This document shows positions 1 through 5,848 of a stretch of 7,296 nucleotides of DNA, piece after piece (the stretch's first letter is position 1; the number at the start of each line of letters is the position of its first letter). The stretch spans positions 1 to 7,296 of the forward strand of contig SKTL01000169.1 in NCBI GenBank assembly GCA_007122555.1. Direction: 5' to 3'. The translations under genes and the position numbers were made by a program. The stretch comes from Thermomicrobiaceae bacterium. Lineage in GTDB: Bacteria; Chloroflexota; Chloroflexia; Thermomicrobiales; Thermomicrobiaceae. The notes under the pieces are model-generated. The model was given only the letters and a program-made list of their open reading frames with translations. It did no database searches and was not told the DNA's origin.

Positions 1-1
1 A

Positions 2-148
2 CGTCCCGACGCCCGCAACATCAACGCGGGCTTCGACGCGATCCTCCGTTCTCCCCCTGCTTCACGAGTTTGCAGAATCCCCGCACGCATGTGTCGTATT
101 CGAACGGTCGAGCTCCTTCTCCTGCTCGATTCGGCTCAACAGTTCTAG
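2..148 (+). CDS. possible 3' end of an unidentified plus-strand gene (partial)
   Basis: A reading frame is open from base 2 to a TAG at 146-148, entering from outside the window. Its first 18 or so codons have almost only G or C in the third position and give a protein-like stretch (PDARNINAGFDAILRSP) with Asn, Asp, Ile and Phe rather than the Arg/Ala/Pro-rich look of shadow frames. After about base 60 the frame runs antisense to the C-terminal codons of the neighbouring minus-strand gene and no longer looks protein-like. If real, the two genes overlap tail to tail by about 87 bases. I do not recognise the product. It could equally be intergenic DNA or the start of a minus-strand gene. Confidence is low because so little is visible. 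Confidence 0.22.
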   Translation, partial: RPDARNINAGFDAILRSPPASRVCRIPARMCRIRTVELLLLLDSAQQF

Positions 149-1693
149 TGAGTCGCTAATCACCCCGGAAACGCCGAGGCCACGCACGCGCTCCAGTGAC
201 TGTTCGTCATTGATGGGCCAGGTAACGATCGTCCGGACGCGGTCGAGCAGGTGACGCGTTGACTCAGATGTCAAGAGTTCTTTGTGGATCGAAACGGCAT
301 TCCAGCCGTCCCGCTCGAGCATCTGCCCGGCGCGCGCCAGTTGTCGGCGGTTGCCGATGGAATGCACGACCGCCACGTCGGGTTCGCCACGGAGTTGCTC
401 CAGGTACCGCCAGGTCTGGGAGCAGACGAGCAATGGCGCTCCCGGTCGTTCCCGACGAAACGTCTCCAGCAAGCGAAGCGGAAGATCGGAGCTTCTCCCT
501 TTCAGATCGAACATGATGGTGGTATCGCTGGCCGCCGAGCAAAGGAGCTGTTCGAGCGTCAGCGCGGGAGCGGGTCGGAACGCAATCCACCAGCGGTCCC
601 AGCGTAACGGAAGCGGTCCAAGCGTCTTCGAATGGCGCACTTCCAGTCGATCCTGATAGAGCCAGAGATCAGCTTCGATGACATCAACCCCGGCGTCTTG
701 AGCGCGTTTCAACCCATCCAGACTGTTTCCGGCGCGATGCGCAATTGTGACCGGCGTCGGCATCGCGAGCAGCGGATGACGCGGATCCGGATTCGAGGGC
801 TGCACTCGATCCGCTGATGCTTCGGCCAACGGGCCGGAACGCCAGACATCGAATCCGCGCGCTTTCAGCAGAGCAACCGAGACCCACAGACTGCCGACAA
901 CCAGCAAGCCACCGACAACGCCGTCGACCAGATAATGGTTTGCGGTCAGGATGATGCCGACGTACATCATCACCGGCATGATGTACCCGAAGTAGCGAAC
1001 CGGCCGAATCCGCGACTCCCGGACGATCGCGATACCCATCAGCAAATTCCAGCCGAAGTGAAGGCTCGGCATTGCCGCGTATGGATTGGTGAGCGCGGGT
1101 GGTTGAAGCACTCGGTACGAACGTGATTGCTCCAGGACCGTATCAACGACGTCGAGATCGGGCATTAGCCGCGGCGGAGCGACCGGATAGGCGGCGAAGA
1201 TGACCATAGCCAGAAGCCCGGAGATCAGAAACGCGTTTCGGTAGACGCTGAACGTCTCGGGCCGCCGAACGACCAGCCAGACCAGCGTGCCGATCACGAC
1301 CGGCCAGTGCCCCCAGATATAGATCCAGTTCATCGTGCGGATCAGGAAATCCGAACCGAGAATCCACGCCTGCAACGTCGGTTCGTGAAAGATTCCGAGC
1401 CTTGCCTGAAAATCAACGATGCCGCTCGCGTTCCGGATTGCGTCTTCTTCGCGTGCGACCACAATCCCGCGAACCGCGAAGTAGATGAAGATAGCTGGAG
1501 CGATAAGCAGGACCTCCCGGACAAGCCGCTCATACCAGGCTCCTCCTCTGGGAGTCAGTTGGTGGATTGCAATCAGGATCGCGATAACAACGGCATAGCC
1601 GAGCGTAGACCACTCGAACGGGTTCAGACTGAAGGGAAGCCCAAGAGCCAGACCCGAGTTCGCGACTTCGTAGACCATTGACGTGTCTCTCAT
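62..1693 (-). CDS. Aur1-like PAP2 membrane protein fused to a divergent glycerophosphodiester phosphodiesterase domain
   Basis: The 543-residue protein has two parts. Residues 1-280 are a membrane domain with about six hydrophobic segments (near 30-46, 60-79, 118-141, 152-170, 235-251, 256-276). It carries PAP2-superfamily motifs of the Aur1/inositol-phosphorylceramide-synthase type: YPVAPPRLMP (169-178), the PSLH box (209-212) and HxxxD (His253, Asp257). His212, His253 and Asp257 are the expected catalytic residues for lipid phosphate hydrolysis or transfer. A polar linker (about 285-312) leads to a GDPD-like TIM barrel (about 315-520): AHR at 318-320, the metal-site-like ExD (Glu340, Asp342), His354, FDLKG (395-399) and the late strands TWPIND and GVSGVISD. 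The usual HRG...PEN stretch is shortened to HRAGNS, so the conserved Glu after HRG is absent, and the usual His-Asp pair is His354-Ser355. A role in phospholipid head-group turnover is inferred; the substrate is unknown. Met1 and Met6 are both possible starts and neither has a strong ribosome binding site. Confidence 0.85.
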   Translation of the reverse strand: MRDTSMVYEVANSGLALGLPFSLNPFEWSTLGYAVVIAILIAIHQLTPRGGAWYERLVREVLLIAPAIFIYFAVRGIVVAREEDAIRNASGIVDFQARLGIFHEPTLQAWILGSDFLIRTMNWIYIWGHWPVVIGTLVWLVVRRPETFSVYRNAFLISGLLAMVIFAAYPVAPPRLMPDLDVVDTVLEQSRSYRVLQPPALTNPYAAMPSLHFGWNLLMGIAIVRESRIRPVRYFGYIMPVMMYVGIILTANHYLVDGVVGGLLVVGSLWVSVALLKARGFDVWRSGPLAEASADRVQPSNPDPRHPLLAMPTPVTIAHRAGNSLDGLKRAQDAGVDVIEADLWLYQDRLEVRHSKTLGPLPLRWDRWWIAFRPAPALTLEQLLCSAASDTTIMFDLKGRSSDLPLRLLETFRRERPGAPLLVCSQTWRYLEQLRGEPDVAVVHSIGNRRQLARAGQMLERDGWNAVSIHKELLTSESTRHLLDRVRTIVTWPINDEQSLERVRGLGVSGVISDSLELLSRIEQEKELDRSNTTHACGDSANS

Positions 1694-1935
1694 CTTGACC
1701 GCGCCAGGACGGCGTCAGAAAACCTGCTGAGTTGTTGGTTCGTTGCGCGCTGGTAATCGCAGTGCAGTTAACCAAACATAAACATATCACCTGACGGCAC
1801 ATGGATTTCGCCTCCGGTCAGGAGTAAGGGCTTGAATTTCGACGGCGATGCAGTAGAGTACCCGGCGGGTTGATCGCTCATCCTTCCCGATCAGCCATGC
1901 CGTTACGGTGTTGAAACTGCTCGGGTGGACGTGTC
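1694..1935. promoter_or_regulatory. divergent intergenic region between the PAP2-GDPD gene and the MFS gene
   Basis: These 242 bases separate two genes read outward, so promoters for both should lie here. An AT-richer patch at about 1766-1788 contains GTTAAC and, read on the minus strand, two tandem TATGTT hexamers that could serve as a -10 for the leftward gene. I could not find a good -35 at the right distance. A 6-base inverted repeat (CCTGAC at 1790-1795, GTCAGG at 1817-1822, 21 bases apart) could be an operator but is short enough to be chance. No regulator gene is adjacent. Confidence 0.4.
1832..1859 (+). promoter_or_regulatory. candidate sigma70-type promoter for the MFS gene
   Basis: TTGAAT (1832-1837) and TAGAGT (1854-1859) are 16 bases apart, each matching 4 of 6 consensus positions. 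Transcription would begin near 1866, giving a leader of about 70 bases before the ATG at 1936. In GC-rich DNA such a match can arise by chance, so this is only a candidate. Confidence 0.25.
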
Positions 1936-3288
1936 ATGTCAGTTGTTTCCGTTGCCCAGGGTTCGCTGGCGCTACCGCGTTCGATCTGGATCTTGACCGC
2001 GGCGATGAGCGTCCTGCTCACGGCGCGCGGAATGGCCGTCCCCTTTCTGATCATCTACTTTGGACAGGTGCGCGGTTTCGGTGAGACGGTTGCCGGCGCC
2101 GGAATCATGGTTAACGCGATCGCCGGTGTCGTCTTCACCCTTCTGATGGCCGGACTCATCGACCGGATCGGCACCCGGCCGGTGCTGATCGCGACCATGG
2201 TCGGAATCGGCCTCTCAACACTGGCGCTGCCTGTCATCGACTCCGTTCCGGCGTTCTTCCTGGTCATGGCGCTCTACGGGCTGGCCGCACAGCTTTTCTG
2301 GCCCGCCGCGGACGGACTGGCGACATCGCTGATCAGCTTGTATCAGGCAGCCCGGATGTTCGCGCTGTTGCGGGTCGCGAACGCTGTCGGAATCGGCGCC
2401 GGCGGATTGATCGGCGGCCTTATCATCTCCGGCGGCGGGGCCGCCGAGTATCGGATCATGTATATCGTCAGCGCCATAGGCTGCATGATCGCCGCGGCCA
2501 TCGTCCTGATCTTCATCCGGGCGGACGAGAAGTCTCCCGGACAGGACAGCAGTTTTCACGACTTTGGCGAAGCCGCCGGCTGGCGAGCGGTACTGGCTGA
2601 TCGACGCTTCATCGCCAGCCAGGTCATCGTCTTCGTCCTGGTCGCCGGGTTTATGCAGCTCCAGGTGGCCATGCCGCCGTATCTTCGCACCGAAGCCGGT
2701 ATCAGCGAGAGCTTTATCGGCGGGTTGCTCGCCTTCAAGACCGTCCTGCTGGTCATCTTCCAGATGCCGGTGGCGGGGAAGATCGCCAGCTGGCCGCGCG
2801 GGATGACGCTCTCGATTGCCGGGATCGCCTGGATGATCTCCTACGTGCTGATCGGGTTCTCACCCTGGTTGTTCGTCCTGCCAATCATCGCCGTCTGCAT
2901 ATTCGTTGTCGGTGAAATGCTCTTCATGCCAACCAGCGCGGTGGTGGTGGTCGATCTGGCGCCGGAGAAGCTGCGCGGGCGCTATCTGGCGGTCAACACG
3001 GTTGCCTGGGGCATCGGCTGGGGTGTCTCGTCATTCATCGCCGGCGCGTTGCTGAGCACTAGCATCCCCTGGATTATCTGGCCGGCCACGATCGCCATGA
3101 TGTCGGCCGGCGTGATCGGCGGGTTGCTCTACGACCGGACCGCGCCGGATCGCTACGGCGGTATCGCCCCGGCCAGCCCGATCGGCGGCGACACCTACAC
3201 GTACCGGCAAAGCCAGGAGATCGAGGAGTTTGATCTGCGTCATCCCACCGAGTATGACCCGGGCGCTTCGTCCTCAGAGGATTCGTAG
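1936..3288 (+). CDS. major facilitator superfamily (MFS) transporter, DHA1-like
   Basis: The 450-residue protein has the two six-helix halves of an MFS permease and would sit in the cytoplasmic membrane, using an ion gradient to move a small solute, often by efflux. The loop after the second helix has the family signature motif A in good form (GLIDRIGTR, residues 73-81: Gly73, Asp76, Arg77, Gly79, Arg81). The corresponding region of the second half is less typical (GKIASWPRG, 281-289). A conserved-looking stretch, DLAPEKLRGRYLAVN (340-354), matches the loop before helix 11 in drug:H+ antiporter-type members. A central hydrophilic loop spans about 196-222, and a polar acidic tail of about 50 residues follows the last helix (after ~398). 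The ATG has only a weak GGTGGA-like site upstream. The gene is convergent with the next gene; the 68-base gap (3289-3356) has no clear hairpin terminator. The substrate cannot be told from sequence. Confidence 0.88.
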   Translation: MSVVSVAQGSLALPRSIWILTAAMSVLLTARGMAVPFLIIYFGQVRGFGETVAGAGIMVNAIAGVVFTLLMAGLIDRIGTRPVLIATMVGIGLSTLALPVIDSVPAFFLVMALYGLAAQLFWPAADGLATSLISLYQAARMFALLRVANAVGIGAGGLIGGLIISGGGAAEYRIMYIVSAIGCMIAAAIVLIFIRADEKSPGQDSSFHDFGEAAGWRAVLADRRFIASQVIVFVLVAGFMQLQVAMPPYLRTEAGISESFIGGLLAFKTVLLVIFQMPVAGKIASWPRGMTLSIAGIAWMISYVLIGFSPWLFVLPIIAVCIFVVGEMLFMPTSAVVVVDLAPEKLRGRYLAVNTVAWGIGWGVSSFIAGALLSTSIPWIIWPATIAMMSAGVIGGLLYDRTAPDRYGGIAPASPIGGDTYTYRQSQEIEEFDLRHPTEYDPGASSSEDS

Positions 3289-3356
3289 GTCTGACAACGT
3301 CGTTCACGTGCTCCGCCGAGCTCCTTCGATCGCGACGACTCAACGTCTGCAACGCG

Positions 3357-4298
3357 CTATGCCAGCTCGGCGACAATCCGCGATATCGTCTCCTCTTCCG
3401 ACGCCGGATCATCACCGGGAATCAGCATCACCAGCAGTTCGTCGATGTCGTTCGCAAGGATGTCGGACAACCGTTGCTGGACGGTCTCCGCCGTCCCGTT
3501 GACGACCAGGTGATCGAGCAGCGCGTCGGTCGGCGAATTGTCCGGGTTCACCGGATACCCCGCGTCTGAGAACATGTTGGCGTAGAACGGCTGCCGGGCA
3601 TAGCGGCCCACGACCGGGTTTGCGATATCGCGAACGTGCTGCAGGTTATCCGACATGACGACCGGCACGTGGGCGATCATCCGTGGCGTCTCGCGCCCAG
3701 CGTTCGATGCCCCCTCGCGCATGGCGGGAACCGCTGTTTCCACCAGATACTGCACTGGACAGAGCCAGGAAATGGCGCCATCGGCCGTCTCGCCAGCCAG
3801 CCGGAAGGCGTTACTCCGCAGAGCCGAAATATAGAGCGGCATCGGAGCGGGCATTCCCCCGGAAACCTTCACGTTGTAGTAATCGCCGGAGAACTCCGCT
3901 TCTCCCGTGTCGATCAGTGAACGCATGATCGTCAGGTATTCCCGCAGGTGATCCAGGGGCTTCCCCATCGTCAGCCCGAAGGAATCCTCAATGTTCGACC
4001 GGTGGCTCGGACCGATCCCAAGCCGAAAGCGATCCGGGAACATCTGAAACATCGCCGTCGCCTGGGAAAAGAGCGTGGCCGGATGGCGCGGATAGGTCGG
4101 CACGATCGCGGTTCCCAGCTTGATCGAGTTCGTTCGGGCAAGCGCCGCCGGGAAGAACGTCATCGCATCCGGACGCACCCCTCCGACTGTTGACCAGATC
4201 ATCGGCACGCCGCGTGATTCGGCTCGCATGATCGAATCGACCGCGGTCGCGGCGGATGTCTTGTCCGGGACGTCGAGTCCAATGCGCGGCAAGTCCAT
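3357..4298 (-). CDS. luciferase-like monooxygenase (LLM) family oxidoreductase, probably F420-dependent
   Basis: The 313-residue protein is a full-length bacterial-luciferase-fold TIM barrel, cytoplasmic, of the group that mostly uses reduced F420 or flavin. Family features seen in order: an N-terminal strand-helix opening with IWSTVGG (34-40); the LGTAIVPTYPRHP strand and loop (61-73); RFRLGIGPSHR (90-100); PLYISALRSNAFRLAGE followed by ADGAISW (154-178); and a C-terminal VNGTAETVQQRL...DELLVMLIPG region (266-295) typical of these enzymes. The cofactor is inferred from resemblance to F420-type members; FMN use cannot be excluded, and the substrate is unknown. The start is well supported by AGGAGG 7 bases upstream. 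The gene lies 91 bases downstream of the cytochrome bc fusion on the same strand, but the gap holds a possible promoter and hairpin, so I do not assume a shared function. Confidence 0.88.
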   Translation of the reverse strand: MDLPRIGLDVPDKTSAATAVDSIMRAESRGVPMIWSTVGGVRPDAMTFFPAALARTNSIKLGTAIVPTYPRHPATLFSQATAMFQMFPDRFRLGIGPSHRSNIEDSFGLTMGKPLDHLREYLTIMRSLIDTGEAEFSGDYYNVKVSGGMPAPMPLYISALRSNAFRLAGETADGAISWLCPVQYLVETAVPAMREGASNAGRETPRMIAHVPVVMSDNLQHVRDIANPVVGRYARQPFYANMFSDAGYPVNPDNSPTDALLDHLVVNGTAETVQQRLSDILANDIDELLVMLIPGDDPASEEETISRIVAELA

Positions 4299-4305
4299 AG
4301 CCTAT

Positions 4306-4311
4306 CCTCCT
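4306..4311 (-). promoter_or_regulatory. strong ribosome binding site for the LLM gene
   Basis: On the minus strand AGGAGG stands 7 bases before the ATG at 4298. It matches the anti-Shine-Dalgarno core perfectly and fixes the start of the LLM gene. Confidence 0.8.
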
Positions 4312-4347
4312 GTATGTCGAATCACGAGTTGTCGGATCGATCATGTA

Positions 4348-4375
4348 ATCATGCCTGGTCACGCGCGTTTGGCAA
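4348..4375 (-). promoter_or_regulatory. candidate promoter for the LLM gene
   Basis: On the minus strand TTGCCA (4375-4370, 5 of 6 to the -35 consensus) is followed after 16 bases by CATGAT (4353-4348, 4 of 6 to the -10). This predicts a start of transcription near 4341 and a leader of about 40 bases. The -10 lies in a small direct repeat (CATGAT-TA-CATGAT). It would allow the LLM gene to be expressed separately from the respiratory operon. It is only a sequence match. Confidence 0.28.
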
Positions 4376-4384
4376 GTGCAAACG
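4366..4384 (-). terminator. small hairpin after the cytochrome bc gene, possible weak terminator
   Basis: Six bases after the stop codon of the cytochrome bc fusion, CGTTTG and CAAACG form a perfect 6-bp stem around a 7-base loop. No T-run follows, so it is a poor intrinsic terminator; it may only mark the 3' end of the operon or be chance. It overlaps the candidate -35 of the LLM gene. Confidence 0.2.
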
Positions 4385-4389
4385 ACCGG

Positions 4390-5814
4390 TCAAGAGTCGG
4401 CCGGCTCCAGCTCGTCCACCTCGATCAGGAACTCAACGAGCAGGTCGACCTCCTCAGTTGTCAGAATCTCCTGGTAGGCGGGCATATTCCCGATTCCCTG
4501 CACGATACGAACGGCGATCTGCTCTGACCCCATCCGCGAGGAAACATTCGTCAGATCCGGACCCCAGTCGCCGCCCTCTCCGTGAATCTGATGACAGTAC
4601 TGGCAGCCGCGTTCGTGAAAGACCATCGCTCCCTGGAGAATATACGGTTCCTCAGTTCCCAGTTGCTCGGCCTGAAGCGGTTCGGTCTCGTAATCCGGAA
4701 CCCAGGGCGCTCGGAGCCCCACCACCGTGAGCATGATGAACAATCCGGCGACGATGCTCAGACCAACAATAGCGAACGGACGTCTGCTCGGGTGACGCTC
4801 GCCCCGGTTGGCAATCAGCGGCAGGATCAGCAAGAAGACGAAAAACGCGATCGGCAGGTAAACGAGGAAGAATTCCTCGTAGCCGTGCGGTTTAACCGAA
4901 ATCAGCGCGTAATACCAGACCAGGAACCAGTCCGGCCGGGGTTGGGCCTCCAGATCGGTCAGGTCCGGGGGCGGTCCCAGCTCTCGCGGACCGACCAGGA
5001 ACCCCAGGACGGTAATGACGATGACGACCAGCCCGCCGAAGACCAGTTCGTTCCAGATGCCGCGCGGCCAGTATGGCCGCTGGTGCTTCTCGACATACGT
5101 GTTGTACTCGCTGCGATATGTCTCCGGATCGACCGGTTTGCCGGCTCTGGGCAACTCGGAGATCCCGTGGTAGGTCACCAGAAACATGTGCAGGCCGATC
5201 AGCAGGACAATCGCGATCGGCAGAATAAACACGTGAAGCGCGTAGAACTGAGTCAGCGTTCCCCCGCTGAGCGTCTCACCGGCCAGAATAAACTCGCCCA
5301 GATGCTCGCCGACAAGCGGCGCGCGCCCGGCAAAGTTGGCGGCAACGACGACGGTCCAAACGCCATGCTGATCCCAGCGCAGCAGTTGCCCGGTCAACGC
5401 CATCCCGAACGTCAGATAGAGCAGCACCACGCCCGAGATCCAGTTGAACTCTCTCGGATATTTGTAAGAACCGGTGAGGAAGACGCGCATAGCATGGATC
5501 AGCACCAGGATGACCATCGACGATGCGCCGATCCAGTGCATCCCGCGGATCACGTTGCCGAACCGAACCTCATCGGTGATGTACTCGACACTCTGATAGG
5601 CGGTATCCGGTGAAGGAACGTAATTCGTCGCCAGCACAATCCCGGTAGCGACCTGCAGGATGAACGAGGCGAGGATTCCAAAACCAAAGACATACGCCCA
5701 CTGGGAAACGCCCTCGGTGGTCTCCGGAGGAGCGTAGTGGTCGATCGGCTTTTTCATAGTCTCGTAGCCGAGCCGGTCCTTGACGAACTCGACCGGGCGT
5801 CGCAACAGGTTCAT
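4390..5814 (-). CDS. cytochrome b6 / subunit IV / cytochrome c fusion of a quinol:cytochrome c reductase
   Basis: One 474-residue protein holds the core of a bc-type complex in the cytoplasmic membrane: quinol oxidation, transmembrane electron transfer through two b hemes and an exit cytochrome c. Residues ~35-220 are the four-helix cytochrome b6 part, with heme ligands His93/His107 (13 between) and His194/His209 (14 between, the b6-type spacing). Residues ~245-370 are the subunit IV part with three further helices and the Qo motif PDWF (294-297). Residues ~390-468 are a monoheme cytochrome c: CQYCH (404-408) with Met444 (NMPAY) as likely sixth ligand. In Bacillus these parts are split over QcrB (b6) and QcrC (subunit IV plus c); here they form one chain. 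Oddities are Val42 where b6 and QcrB have the heme-ci Cys, RWDQ (146-149) for PWDQ, and PDWF for PEWY. The start has GGAGGAG 5 bases upstream, and the Rieske gene ends 34 bases before it. Ordinary cytochrome b would lack the c domain. The fusion itself is certain from the sequence; the reductase role is inferred from family. Confidence 0.95.
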   Translation of the reverse strand: MNLLRRPVEFVKDRLGYETMKKPIDHYAPPETTEGVSQWAYVFGFGILASFILQVATGIVLATNYVPSPDTAYQSVEYITDEVRFGNVIRGMHWIGASSMVILVLIHAMRVFLTGSYKYPREFNWISGVVLLYLTFGMALTGQLLRWDQHGVWTVVVAANFAGRAPLVGEHLGEFILAGETLSGGTLTQFYALHVFILPIAIVLLIGLHMFLVTYHGISELPRAGKPVDPETYRSEYNTYVEKHQRPYWPRGIWNELVFGGLVVIVITVLGFLVGPRELGPPPDLTDLEAQPRPDWFLVWYYALISVKPHGYEEFFLVYLPIAFFVFLLILPLIANRGERHPSRRPFAIVGLSIVAGLFIMLTVVGLRAPWVPDYETEPLQAEQLGTEEPYILQGAMVFHERGCQYCHQIHGEGGDWGPDLTNVSSRMGSEQIAVRIVQGIGNMPAYQEILTTEEVDLLVEFLIEVDELEPADS

Positions 5815-5819
5815 CCGGG

Positions 5820-5826
5820 CTCCTCC
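5820..5826 (-). promoter_or_regulatory. ribosome binding site for the cytochrome bc fusion
   Basis: On the minus strand GGAGGAG ends 5 bases before the ATG at 5814 and supports that start, inside the 34-base gap after the Rieske stop codon. Confidence 0.75.
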
Positions 5827-5848
5827 CGGTTTCGTTCGCAGACGCTGC

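Noticed and set aside
11..31. GCCCGC / GCGGGC inverted repeat with a 9-base loop, as a terminator for the PAP2-GDPD gene
   Set aside because: It has no T-run on either strand and lies in sequence that may be coding; a 6-bp GC stem is common by chance in such DNA.
1790..1822. CCTGAC / GTCAGG inverted repeat in the divergent spacer as an operator
   Set aside because: The arms are only 6 bases and 21 bases apart, they do not extend, and no regulator gene is adjacent.
3289..3356. A bidirectional terminator between the convergent MFS and LLM genes
   Set aside because: I found only 5-base complementary arms about 30 bases apart and no T-run.
4342..4353. Direct repeat of ATCATG/CATGAT as a regulatory repeat
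   Set aside because: Two 6-base copies only, in an AT-richer promoter-like spot; not enough to claim a binding site.
4582..5613. A 343-codon plus-strand open frame opposite the cytochrome bc gene
   Set aside because: It is exactly antisense to a clearly conserved gene, is rich in Gln, Arg and Asp in the manner of a shadow frame, and shows no recognisable domain.
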